A DNA stretch of 13,212 nt, from positions 1 through 13,212 of the forward strand of contig DHHV01000062.1 of the NCBI GenBank assembly GCA_002403455.1, in the 5' to 3' direction. This stretch comes from Hyphomonadaceae bacterium UBA4763. GTDB lineage: Bacteria; Pseudomonadota; Alphaproteobacteria; Caulobacterales; Aquidulcibacteraceae. Both the position numbers and the translations under genes were made by a program. Shown here in pieces: positions 7,157 to 13,212 of the stretch (the first letter of the stretch is position 1; each line of letters opens with the position of its first letter). Below the pieces are notes generated by a model. That model did no database searches and was not told the DNA's origin. It worked only from the letters and a program-made list of their open reading frames with translations.

Positions 7157-7185
7157 TGTATACGACATCGGGGTGCGGTTGTCTA
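7157..7185 (-). promoter_or_regulatory. Promoter of the unknown lipoprotein gene
   Basis: On the minus strand TAGACA (7180-7185) and TATACA (7157-7162) are 17 bp apart. They match the housekeeping -35 and -10 consensus at five and four of six bases. Transcription would start near 7150, giving a leader of about 25 bases that contains the AGGGGG ribosome binding site. Confidence 0.6.
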
Positions 7186-7193
7186 GATTTGCG

Positions 7194-7292
7194 TCGGTCG
7201 GTTGGAACAATAGCTTGCAGCCATTTCGATCGAGACCATCGGTCGGCGGCAAGCTTTCAATGCGGGACCGGCTGCGATTTCACCTCGGTCGG
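7194..7292 (+). repeat. Three spaced copies of TCGGTCGG upstream of fliO
   Basis: TCGGTCGG occurs at 7194-7201, 7239-7246 and 7285-7292, that is at intervals of 45 and 46 bases in the divergent promoter region. The near-equal spacing may be chance in GC-rich DNA; no factor with this target is known to me. Confidence 0.4.
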
Positions 7293-7327
7293 CATCCCAG
7301 TTTGACGCTATCGCCCGATCCCAAAAA

Positions 7328-7342
7328 TTAACGCGCTCTTAA
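7328..7342 (+). promoter_or_regulatory. CtrA binding site upstream of fliO-fliP
   Basis: TTAACGCGCTCTTAA is an exact TTAA-N7-TTAA match to the full CtrA operator, followed by CC as in many Caulobacter class II flagellar promoters. It lies 52 bases before the fliO ATG, which suits a CtrA site overlapping the -35 of an activated promoter. A GACTC site (GANTC, the CcrM methylation target) begins 4 bases downstream at 7346. This suggests cell-cycle-timed transcription of fliOP; the regulator itself is not in the window. Confidence 0.75.
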
Positions 7343-7393
7343 CCAGACTCTCGCGAGGTCGGGCGGAGTGTTCTGCCGTTGCGAGGGTCCAGA

Positions 7394-7702
7394 ATGGACG
7401 CGACCGAAATTCTGAAATCGATCGGCGCGCTGATTTTTGTGTTGGCGTTGATCGGCGCCGTAGCTTTTGCGGCGCGGCGGCTCGAGGGCTTCAGCAAAAA
7501 TTTGCGCGGCCGGGTGCGTGATCTCAGCGTCGTTGAGCAGATTGGCGTTGATCCGCGTCGGCGCCTCGTCGTGGTGCGCTGGGGCAAGGTGGAGCGCTTG
7601 CTGCTGGTCGGCGGCGGTAGCGATTTGCTCTTGGGCGAGCGCCCAGCGGCGGATTTCGCCGCAGCCCTTGGGGACGAGACGCCCGGCGGGAGCGCGCCAT
7701 GA
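7394..7702 (+). CDS. fliO: Flagellar biosynthetic protein FliO
   Basis: FliO is a small inner-membrane protein that helps assemble or stabilise FliP in the flagellar type III export gate. The 102 residues are right for the family: a single membrane segment (about 8-28, IGALIFVLALIGAVAFAA), a basic turn (RRLEGFSKNLRGR), then the conserved cytoplasmic domain with VVEQIGVDPRRRLVVVRWG and RLLLVGGGSDLLLGE. The ATG at 7394 is preceded by GAGGG six bases upstream; the in-frame TTG at 7379 is less likely. The stop overlaps the fliP start by four bases (ATGA), so the two are translationally coupled. A CtrA-type box lies just upstream. Confidence 0.9.
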   Translation: MDATEILKSIGALIFVLALIGAVAFAARRLEGFSKNLRGRVRDLSVVEQIGVDPRRRLVVVRWGKVERLLLVGGGSDLLLGERPAADFAAALGDETPGGSAP

Positions 7703-8472
7703 CGCCGCTCAACGCCAAGACCCCCCGTTTGTGGCTCGGCGCCATCGGCCTTGCCGGCGCCCTTGCGCTGATCCCGCAAAGCGCCGCGCTCGCCCAGTCG
7801 ATCAGCCTGGATTTGGGCAATGAAGGCAGCCTGACCGAGCGCGCCATTCAGATGGTCGTGCTGATCACGGTGATCTCGCTCGCGCCGTCGATCCTGATCA
7901 TGACGACGTCTTTTGTGCGGATGATCGTGGTGTTCGGGCTGCTGCGCTCGGCGATCGGCACGCAGACAACGCCGCCCAATGCGGTCCTCGTCGCTTTGGC
8001 GTTGTTTTTGACCGCCTTTGTCATGCAGCCGGTCTGGGAAGCGTCTTGGCGCGCGGGCGTTCAGCCGATGATCGACAATGGTCTTTCCATCGCCGAGGCG
8101 TTTCCGCTGGCGGTTGGGCCGATCAAGACCTTCATGCTGCAGCATGTGCGCGAGGAAGATTTGGCGCTGTTCGTGCGGCTTGCGCAGATCGAGACCCCGC
8201 CGCAAGCGGCCGATCTGCCGGTGCGGATCGTCGCGCCAGCCTTTTTGGTGTCGGAACTGCGCCGCGCCTTTGAGATTGGCTTTTTGGTGTTTTTGCCGTT
8301 TTTGGTGATCGATTTGGTGGTGGCCTCGCTGCTGCTGGCGATGGGCATGATCTCACTGCCGCCGGTGGTGATCTCGCTGCCGTTCAAATTGGTGTTTTTT
8401 GTGCTGGTCGATGGCTGGCGCCTGATTGCCGGCTCGCTGGTGGAGAGCTTTATCGCCGGCCCGCCGGCCTGA
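7699..8472 (+). CDS. fliP: Flagellar biosynthetic protein FliP (export gate)
   Basis: FliP forms the core ring of the export gate (with FliQ and FliR) through which rod, hook and filament proteins leave the cell. The 257 residues match the family. An N-terminal signal sequence (to about Ala32) is followed by four membrane segments. Family signatures are clear: PSILIMTTSFVRMIVVFGLL (63-82), TPPNAVLVALALFLTAFVM (91-109), AFEIGFLVFLPFLVIDLVVA (190-209) and the closing SLPPVVISLPFKLVFFVLVD (219-238). It overlaps fliO by four bases. In many genomes fliQ and fliR come next, but here a dehydrogenase follows after 91 bases, so fliQ and fliR must be elsewhere. Identification is firm. Confidence 0.97.
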   Translation: MTPLNAKTPRLWLGAIGLAGALALIPQSAALAQSISLDLGNEGSLTERAIQMVVLITVISLAPSILIMTTSFVRMIVVFGLLRSAIGTQTTPPNAVLVALALFLTAFVMQPVWEASWRAGVQPMIDNGLSIAEAFPLAVGPIKTFMLQHVREEDLALFVRLAQIETPPQAADLPVRIVAPAFLVSELRRAFEIGFLVFLPFLVIDLVVASLLLAMGMISLPPVVISLPFKLVFFVLVDGWRLIAGSLVESFIAGPPA

Positions 8473-8563
8473 TTTGCGCCCAACAAAGTGATCGACGCGA
8501 GAGATCGGGCGCGCCTATAGAGCGGCGATAACGATTGAATCGCATCGAAAAAAGGAAACGCCC

Positions 8564-9343
8564 ATGCGTCTTGACGACTCGATCGCCGCCATTGTCACCG
8601 GCGGCGCCTCTGGCCTTGGTTTTGCCGCAGCGCAAAGCCTGCGCGCGACCGGGGTGCGGGTGAGCCTGTTTGACCGCAACGCTGCGCAAGGCGAAGCGGC
8701 GGCGGCCGCGCTTGGCGCAATGTTTGTCGAAACGGACGTGACGTCGGAAGCGTCCGTCGAGGCGGCTTTCGCCGCCGCCCGCGCCGTCCACGGCCAAGAA
8801 CGGATCCTCGTCAATTGCGCCGGCGTCGCCAATGGCGTGCGCACCGCCTCGCGCGACAAGACGACCGGCGCGCCAAAGCATTTTCCGCTCGACCAATTCG
8901 CGCGGGTCATCGAGGTCAATCTGATCGGCACGTTTCGCTGCATCGCCAAAGCGGCGGCCGGCATGATGACGCTGGAGCCGCTCGACGGCGAGCGCGGCGC
9001 GATTGTCAATACGGCTTCCGTAGCGGCGCAAGACGGCCAGATCGGCCAGGCGGCTTATGCGGCGTCGAAAGGCGGCGTCGTCGGCATGACCTTGCCGATC
9101 GCGCGCGATTTGGCGGCCGAAGCGATCCGCATCAACACGATCATGCCCGGCATTTTCAACACGCCGCTCATGCAAAGCCTGCCCGAGCCGATCAAAGACG
9201 CGCTCGCGTTGAGCGTGCCGTTTCCGCAGCGTCTGGGCGATCCCGCCGAATTTGCGAGCCTGGCGCTCGAAATGCTGCGCAATCGCTATTTCAATGGCGA
9301 ATGCGTGCGGCTCGACGGCGCAATCCGGATGCCGCCGCGCTGA
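8564..9343 (+). CDS. Short-chain dehydrogenase, 3-hydroxyacyl-CoA dehydrogenase type 2 (HSD10)-like
   Basis: A 259-residue classical SDR with NAD(P)-binding Rossmann fold. Visible motifs: TGGASGLG (12-19, dinucleotide binding), Asp37 after the second strand (LFDRN), which favours NAD over NADP, NCAG (84-87), catalytic Asn119, Ser152, Tyr165 and Lys169 (YAASK). The C-terminal half is strikingly like the HSD10 / 3-hydroxyacyl-CoA dehydrogenase type 2 group: NTASVAAQDGQIGQAAYAAS, GMTLPIARDLA, VPFPQRLGDPAEFA and VRLDGAIRM. Such enzymes oxidise 3-hydroxyacyl-CoA in branched-chain or fatty acid breakdown. The ATG at 8564 has AAGGAAA upstream. It stands between fliP and fliK on the same strand with 91 and 197 bases on either side; no flagellar function is known for this group, so it is probably an independent gene inserted in the cluster. 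The exact substrate is inferred. Confidence 0.9.
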   Translation: MRLDDSIAAIVTGGASGLGFAAAQSLRATGVRVSLFDRNAAQGEAAAAALGAMFVETDVTSEASVEAAFAAARAVHGQERILVNCAGVANGVRTASRDKTTGAPKHFPLDQFARVIEVNLIGTFRCIAKAAAGMMTLEPLDGERGAIVNTASVAAQDGQIGQAAYAASKGGVVGMTLPIARDLAAEAIRINTIMPGIFNTPLMQSLPEPIKDALALSVPFPQRLGDPAEFASLALEMLRNRYFNGECVRLDGAIRMPPR

Positions 9344-9371
9344 AGGCGGGAGCCAGAATCGCTCGTCAATT

Positions 9372-9391
9372 CTTGCCGGGCCTTCGGCAAG
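9372..9391. promoter_or_regulatory. Palindrome upstream of the fliK promoter (enhancer site or terminator)
   Basis: CTTGCCG (9372-9378) and CGGCAAG (9385-9391) form a perfect 7-bp inverted repeat with a 6-base loop, 29 bases after the dehydrogenase stop. It is followed by only TTT, so as a terminator it is weak. It lies about 95-110 bases upstream of the sigma-54-like -12 element, a normal distance for an enhancer bound by an activator such as the flagellar regulator FlbD. Both roles are possible. Confidence 0.5.
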
Positions 9392-9470
9392 TTTGACCTT
9401 GTTGGGCGATGAAGGATTAAGAATTTTCGGCCCGAAACGCTGTTTTGGCGGTTAAAGATTAATCGCGGTC

Positions 9471-9487
9471 TTGGTCCGCGCTTTGCT
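9471..9487 (+). promoter_or_regulatory. Sigma-54-type promoter for fliK-flgD-flgE
   Basis: TTGGTCCGCGCTTTGCT matches the sigma-54 consensus YTGGCACG-N4-TTGCW with two mismatches (TC for CA in the -24 element). The essential GG (9473-9474) and GC (9485-9486) are at the required 12-base offset. Transcription would start near 9498, giving a leader of about 43 bases before the fliK ATG. Sigma-54 control of hook genes is the rule in Caulobacter-type flagellar hierarchies, which supports the call. Confidence 0.65.
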
Positions 9488-9503
9488 TTGCTCATCGCAC
9501 GGC

Positions 9504-9520
9504 GCGCCGGTTTTCGGCGC
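9504..9520 (+). other. Hairpin in the predicted fliK leader
   Basis: GCGCCG (9504-9509) and CGGCGC (9515-9520) form a perfect 6-bp stem with loop GTTTT, between the predicted transcription start and the fliK ATG, which itself has only a weak ribosome binding site. It may affect fliK translation or be a downstream protein-binding site; chance is also possible in GC-rich DNA. Confidence 0.35.
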
Positions 9521-9540
9521 AGCGCATTGGGCGAACAAGC

Positions 9541-11001
9541 ATGGCGTTATCACGCGCGCTTTCCGCATTGGGCGGGGCAGGGGGGCGAGGAGCTGCGCCG
9601 GCCGAGGGCGCGGCGTTGTTTGGCGGGGCCGAACAGGCCTTTGCCGCCGCCCTGCAAGCCTTGCAATCGCCGAACGCGCCGCCCTTGCCATCAGCGCAAG
9701 GCGGACCCGATTCCGCACAATCTTTCGCGAACGCGCTCGGCCAAACGGTGGATGACGCAGCGCCGCGTTCGGCAGATGACGGCGCCCCGTTAGGACCGCT
9801 TGGCGCGCCGCCGGCGCCGGGGCAAAGCGCCGCCGCCTTGTTGTTTTTGGCCGATGTCGCCGCCGCGCCAGCGCTAAGCGTCACGCCGGGGCAAAATTTC
9901 GCCGCGCCGCCGCAAGGGCCGGTCGCGACCCTTGCCGCGCAAATTCCGCTGCAGGGGCGCGGGGCCCTGACGCCGCTGCAAGCTTTGCCCACCGCTCCGC
10001 TAATCGCGCCGATCAATGACTCATCTCGTTTGGTGGCGTCGCCAACCACTCTTGCGTCCGCTGACGCGTTGGCGGCGCGTTCGGCTCTTTCGGGCGATCC
10101 CGCCGCGCCCGTTGATCCGGCGACTGACGGCGAAAAGCTCGACCCCGAGACCGTAGAGGCGGTGGTCGAAGCCGTTGCGGAGGCGCTCGTTGCCGATCTT
10201 GGCGGCGCGCCCGCGCCCGACCAGCCTTTGCGGCTCGAGGCGCCGCCCGCCTCGCTTGCGCAAAGCGGGGATCGGGTTGACGCAGCGCCAGCCCCCGTGG
10301 CCGATCCGCCGCCGGCCGAGCCCGACTTGCAACCGCGTGCGCCCGCACTGTCATTGGGGAGCGATGCGCCGCCCGTTCCGCGGGCTGACGCGTCCGCGCC
10401 GTCAACGGCCGCGCCGAGCCTTGAGCCGCGCGCTGAACAAGACTCCGCCGTCACCCCCGCCGACCCGGCCGCCGCGCGGGGCTCCCAGATCGACGCCCCC
10501 CCGCTGACGGCCACAAACGTCGCCAGCAGCGCGCCGGCGGCCACGCCAGCGCCGATCCCGAGCAGAATAACCCCGCAAGCCGCCCAAGGGCTGGCCGCGC
10601 AGATCGTGCGCCGCGCCGATGAGGGGCAAACCACTTTTGATTTGCGGCTTGATCCGCCCAGTTTGGGCCGCGTCGATGTGCGCTTGTCGATTTCGACCGA
10701 TCGCCAGGTCGAGGCGGTGATCGCGGCCGAACGCCCCGACGCTTTGGTTGAATTGCAACGCGCCGCCCGCGATCTCGAAACGTCGCTCCGCGATGCTGGG
10801 CTGTCCTTGCGCCAAGACGGTTTGCGCTTTGAGCTTGGCGGCCAAGGCCAAGCCTTTGGCAAACAAGGCCGCGATGGCCGCGGCGCCCCAGCAACCCGCG
10901 CCCGCGGCGACGGCGCCGATCGCGGTCCCGCCATCGCCGCTCATCTCAACGCCCCGCAATTGCTGCGCGCCGCCCGCGGCGGCCTCGACATCACGGCCTA
11001 G
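9541..11001 (+). CDS. fliK: Flagellar hook-length control protein FliK
   Basis: FliK is exported during hook growth, measures hook length and switches the export gate from hook to filament substrates by contacting FlhB. The 486 residues show the usual two-part build. Residues 1 to about 340 are low-complexity, rich in Ala and Pro with few aromatic residues, as expected of the flexible ruler. Residues about 344-432 are the conserved FliK C-terminal (Flg_hook) domain: QGLAAQIVRRADEGQTTFDL, then LRLDPPSLGRVDVRL (368-382), QVEAVIAAERPDALVELQ and LRDAGLSLRQDGLRFEL. The tail beyond 432 is Gly/Arg-rich. The name rests on this domain plus the adjacent flgD and flgE. The ATG at 9541 has only a weak ribosome binding site. 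flgD follows after 9 bases. Confidence 0.9.
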   Translation: MALSRALSALGGAGGRGAAPAEGAALFGGAEQAFAAALQALQSPNAPPLPSAQGGPDSAQSFANALGQTVDDAAPRSADDGAPLGPLGAPPAPGQSAAALLFLADVAAAPALSVTPGQNFAAPPQGPVATLAAQIPLQGRGALTPLQALPTAPLIAPINDSSRLVASPTTLASADALAARSALSGDPAAPVDPATDGEKLDPETVEAVVEAVAEALVADLGGAPAPDQPLRLEAPPASLAQSGDRVDAAPAPVADPPPAEPDLQPRAPALSLGSDAPPVPRADASAPSTAAPSLEPRAEQDSAVTPADPAAARGSQIDAPPLTATNVASSAPAATPAPIPSRITPQAAQGLAAQIVRRADEGQTTFDLRLDPPSLGRVDVRLSISTDRQVEAVIAAERPDALVELQRAARDLETSLRDAGLSLRQDGLRFELGGQGQAFGKQGRDGRGAPATRARGDGADRGPAIAAHLNAPQLLRAARGGLDITA

Positions 11002-11010
11002 GAGCAATCA

Positions 11011-11685
11011 ATGACCATTTCCTCGCTCGCCAATATCGGCGTTTCCAGCACCGCATCGGCCGAACTGGCTACCTCCGCGCAAGGTATCGCCGACAATTTC
11101 GACACGTTCCTGACCTTGTTGACGACGCAATTGCAGAACCAAGATCCGCTCGAGCCGGTCGACACCAACGAATTCACCCAGCAGATCGTGCAATTTTCCA
11201 GCGTGGAACAGCAGATCCGCACCAATGACACGCTCGAGCAATTGGTGAGCCTGGCGAGCACGGCGGCCGGCTCGGCGGCCGTATCGTTTTTGGGGCGTGG
11301 CGTCGAGATCGAAACCGAGAGCCTGTCTCTTGCGACCGATGGCGGGTCGGCCAATGCGATCGTCGATATCGCCACAACCCCGATCAGCGCCCAGGCCATT
11401 ATTACGAATGCGCAAGGCCAGGTCGTGCGCACCATTCCGCTGAACCCATCGGCGGCGCCACAACCCTTGGCGTTCGACGGCTCGGCGGCGGGCGGCGAAC
11501 TCGCTCTGCCGGCAGGGACCTATGACGTCCGGATCGAAGCCTTGGACGCGGCCGGCCAGGCCATTTCAGCGACGGTCACGACGACGACGCGCGTCACCGG
11601 CGTCGACTTCCGGTCAACCAATCCGCAAATCGAAACCCCTTTGGGCCCGATCGAGATCAACGACATTCTGTCTTTGTCCGAATAA
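11011..11685 (+). CDS. flgD: Flagellar hook capping (scaffold) protein FlgD
   Basis: FlgD forms the temporary cap at the growing hook tip that directs FlgE assembly; it is secreted through the flagellar export gate. The 224 residues match the family. The N-terminal conserved block is unmistakable: FDTFLTLLTTQLQNQDPLEP (30-49), VDTNEFTQQIVQFSSVEQQI (50-69). The middle and C-terminal part (about 95-200) is a beta-rich region with Ig-like and tudor-like folds in the family, including the LPAGTYDVRIEALDAAGQ strand pair. The ATG at 11011 is preceded by AGGAG at 11000-11004, which overlaps the fliK stop, so translation is probably coupled. flgE follows after 76 bases. Confidence 0.96.
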   Translation: MTISSLANIGVSSTASAELATSAQGIADNFDTFLTLLTTQLQNQDPLEPVDTNEFTQQIVQFSSVEQQIRTNDTLEQLVSLASTAAGSAAVSFLGRGVEIETESLSLATDGGSANAIVDIATTPISAQAIITNAQGQVVRTIPLNPSAAPQPLAFDGSAAGGELALPAGTYDVRIEALDAAGQAISATVTTTTRVTGVDFRSTNPQIETPLGPIEINDILSLSE

Positions 11686-11714
11686 ATGACGCGCCGGCAG
11701 AATAACGGCGATAT

Positions 11715-11737
11715 AAAGCTAGAATAGCTCTGCTTTT
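11715..11737 (+). other. Small hairpin between flgD and flgE
   Basis: AAAGC-T-AGA (11715-11723) can pair with TCT-GCTTT (11729-11736), an 8-bp stem with one bulged base and a 5-base loop, followed by T. It lies about 15 bases before the flgE ribosome binding site (GGAG, 11751-11754). It could be a weak attenuator, an RNA-stability or processing element, or nothing; the stem is AT-rich and modest. Confidence 0.3.
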
Positions 11738-11761
11738 GTGTTCCAAAAAAGGAGAGCGTAT

Positions 11762-13168
11762 ATGAGCATCAATTCAGCCTTGATTTCGGCAACCTCTGGA
11801 TTGCTGGCGCAGTCGTCAGCGATTGCCGGGATTTCCGACAATATCGCCAATGTCAACACCGTCGGCTTTCGCCGCAACCTCACCGATTTCACCGCCTTGG
11901 TGCAATTGCAGGACGCCGCGACCACGTTCAACGCCGGCGGCGTGCAAGCCGAGACGCGCCAGGCGGTTTCCCAGCAAGGCACCTTGCAAGCAACCGCCTC
12001 CTCGACCGATCTCGCCATCGCCGGCGACGGGTTCTTCGTGGTGTCGGCGACGGCGGACCCCTTGCAGGCCGACAGCGAAGTCGCCTTCACCCGCGCCGGG
12101 TCGTTCTTGCCGAACGCCGATGGGTTTTTGCAGAACACCGCCGGGTTTTTTCTGCAGGCGATCCCTATTCCGGCTGACGGATCGGTTGTCGTCAATCCCG
12201 GCGATTTGACCCAATTGCAGCCGATCAACATTGCCGGCATTGCCGGCGCCGCTGAAGCAACGAGTTCGATCACTTTTAACGCCAATTTGTCGGCGGCCAT
12301 TCAGCCCTCGGCGGCGGCGGCGACGTTCAATTCGCTGACCAATAATCTCTCGAGCGGAGCGATCACCCCCGATTTTCAGCGGTCGGTGCAGTTTTTTGAC
12401 AGCCTCGGCGGTCAACGCACCCTCACCTTGTCTTTCCTGCGCACCGACCCGACCTTGCCTGGGAACGCAGCCAATGAATTCATCGCCGAAGCGACGATCG
12501 AGCCAGCGGGTGACATCGTTACCGGCGCAGGTCTTGACGGCGCCTCTGGCCAAATTGCATCGGGACGGGTTCGGTTTACGTCAACGGGCGCGTTCGACCC
12601 GGTCAATTCGACATTTCCGCTGACGCTTGGGTTTCTGGATTCGGCAAATACGGCCCCTTTGGGTCCAAATGACGTGCAATTTGCCGCCGCAACCGGCGTC
12701 GCCGGCCAATCGATCACGTTGAATTTCGGCGGTGACGGCATTGCGCGCGGCTTGACGCAGTTCGACACCGATTCAACGCTGATCTCGACTCAAGTCGATG
12801 GCGCAGTGTTCGGCGCGCTCGCTGGCATTGAGGTCAGCCCAAGCGGTGAAGTGATTGCGCAATTCGCCAATGGCATCACCAGCACAATCGCGCAAATTCC
12901 GTTGGCGACCTTTGTTAATCCAGACGGACTGACGGCAGGACCAGGCGGCGTCTTCCTCACATCGCCCGATTCCGGGCCGTTTAATATCCAGATCGCCGGC
13001 ACGGGCGCGGTTGGTCAAATTGCCGGGTCGACTTTGGAAGCCTCCAACGTTGATCTCGCCAGCGAATTTTCCGGACTGATCATTCCCCAGCAAGCCTATA
13101 CGGCGTCGGCGCGGATCATCAGCACGGCCGACGAATTGCTCGACGAATTGTTGCAGCTGGCGTTGTAA
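11762..13168 (+). CDS. flgE: Flagellar hook protein FlgE
   Basis: FlgE is the building block of the hook, the universal joint between rod and filament. The protein is 468 residues, longer than E. coli FlgE (about 402). The N-terminal rod/hook domain begins SINSALISATSGLLAQSSAI and carries SDNIANVNTVGFRRN (about 27-41), the family signature. FlgE-type central beta domains follow (about 85-400), with GDGFFVV (about 92-98) and FTRAGSF. The C-terminal helix matches the axial-protein motif: LEASNVDLASEFSGLIIPQQ then AYTASARIISTADELLDELL. Length and adjacency to flgD favour FlgE over FlgF/FlgG. The ATG at 11762 has GGAGA six bases upstream; the in-frame GTG at 11738 would add eight residues containing the ribosome binding site and is rejected. 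Last gene of the fliK-flgD-flgE unit; the gene is complete. Confidence 0.95.
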   Translation: MSINSALISATSGLLAQSSAIAGISDNIANVNTVGFRRNLTDFTALVQLQDAATTFNAGGVQAETRQAVSQQGTLQATASSTDLAIAGDGFFVVSATADPLQADSEVAFTRAGSFLPNADGFLQNTAGFFLQAIPIPADGSVVVNPGDLTQLQPINIAGIAGAAEATSSITFNANLSAAIQPSAAAATFNSLTNNLSSGAITPDFQRSVQFFDSLGGQRTLTLSFLRTDPTLPGNAANEFIAEATIEPAGDIVTGAGLDGASGQIASGRVRFTSTGAFDPVNSTFPLTLGFLDSANTAPLGPNDVQFAAATGVAGQSITLNFGGDGIARGLTQFDTDSTLISTQVDGAVFGALAGIEVSPSGEVIAQFANGITSTIAQIPLATFVNPDGLTAGPGGVFLTSPDSGPFNIQIAGTGAVGQIAGSTLEASNVDLASEFSGLIIPQQAYTASARIISTADELLDELLQLAL

Positions 13169-13212
13169 GTTTTTGGTCAATGGGGTCTGCGGCGGCGGTC
13201 GGCCCAACCGGG

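Noticed and set aside
7203..7218. Sigma-54-like TGGAAC...TTGC upstream of fliO
   Set aside because: The GG to GC offset is 13 instead of 12 bases, and sigma-54 promoters tolerate this spacing poorly; the CtrA box is the better explanation for fliO.
7339..8205. 288-codon minus-strand frame across fliO and fliP
   Set aside because: Shadow frame of two confident flagellar genes; Arg/Gln/Asp-rich low complexity.
8450..9175. 241-codon minus-strand frame opposite the dehydrogenase
   Set aside because: Shadow of a complete SDR gene with intact catalytic motifs; no family resemblance.
9452..9462. Two TTAA half-sites before fliK as a CtrA box
   Set aside because: They are separated by 3 bases instead of 7, so they do not form a standard CtrA operator.
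9492..10934. Long open frame (480 codons) on the minus strand opposite fliK
   Set aside because: It mirrors the GC-rich codons of fliK, which has the recognisable FliK C-terminal domain. The antisense product is Ser/Ala/Gly-rich low complexity with no family match.
11712..11725. TATAAA or TAGAAT as a separate flgE promoter
   Set aside because: No acceptable -35 lies 16-18 bases upstream of either, and flgE fits as the third gene of the fliK unit.
11738..11761. Extension of flgE to a GTG at 11738
   Set aside because: The added codons contain the GGAGA ribosome binding site of the ATG at 11762, and FlgE proteins typically begin close to the MSI sequence found there.

Overview
The window is GC-rich DNA from an alphaproteobacterium. 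The evidence is the sequence identity of the flagellar genes, a CtrA-type operator (TTAA-N7-TTAA) with a GANTC methylation site beside it, and a sigma-54-type promoter before the hook genes. This two-tier flagellar logic is best known from Caulobacter and its relatives. A Caulobacterales or Hyphomonadaceae-like host is my inference; the window cannot settle genus.

Layout. (1) 1-1767, plus strand: the end of an arginine-catabolism (AST pathway) operon, with the C-terminus of astD followed by complete astB. (2) 1771-7125, minus strand: a run of unrelated genes that converges on astB with only 3 bp between stop codons. In transcription order these are an unrecognised lipoprotein (with its own good promoter), an O-antigen-ligase-like membrane protein, a GT2 glycosyltransferase, tRNA-Ala(CGC) with a clear promoter, a PCu(A)C-type copper-chaperone lipoprotein, and a Fic-domain protein with a C-terminal winged helix. 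The ligase and glycosyltransferase look like a small surface-polysaccharide unit. (3) 7328-13168, plus strand: a flagellar block. It has a CtrA box, fliO and fliP (4-bp overlap), a short-chain dehydrogenase of the HSD10 type, a sigma-54-like promoter with an upstream palindrome, then fliK, flgD and flgE.

How the genes fit together. FliO and FliP build the export gate of the flagellar type III secretion system. FlgD (hook cap), FlgE (hook subunit) and FliK (hook ruler) are substrates of that system. The promoters match that order: a CtrA-type early promoter for the export apparatus and a sigma-54-type later promoter for the hook genes. The dehydrogenase between the two units has no evident flagellar role, and fliQ/fliR do not follow fliP here.

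I did not find a convincing new multi-gene system, mobile element or CRISPR array. The points most worth checking are the two flagellar promoters, the start of the ligase gene (a strong ATG plus ribosome binding site lies in the wrong frame), the Fic protein with its built-in inhibitory motif, and the shortened copper-binding motif in the lipoprotein chaperone. There is no gene-free stretch longer than 300 bases; the longest are 7126-7393, 3652-3888 and 9344-9540.
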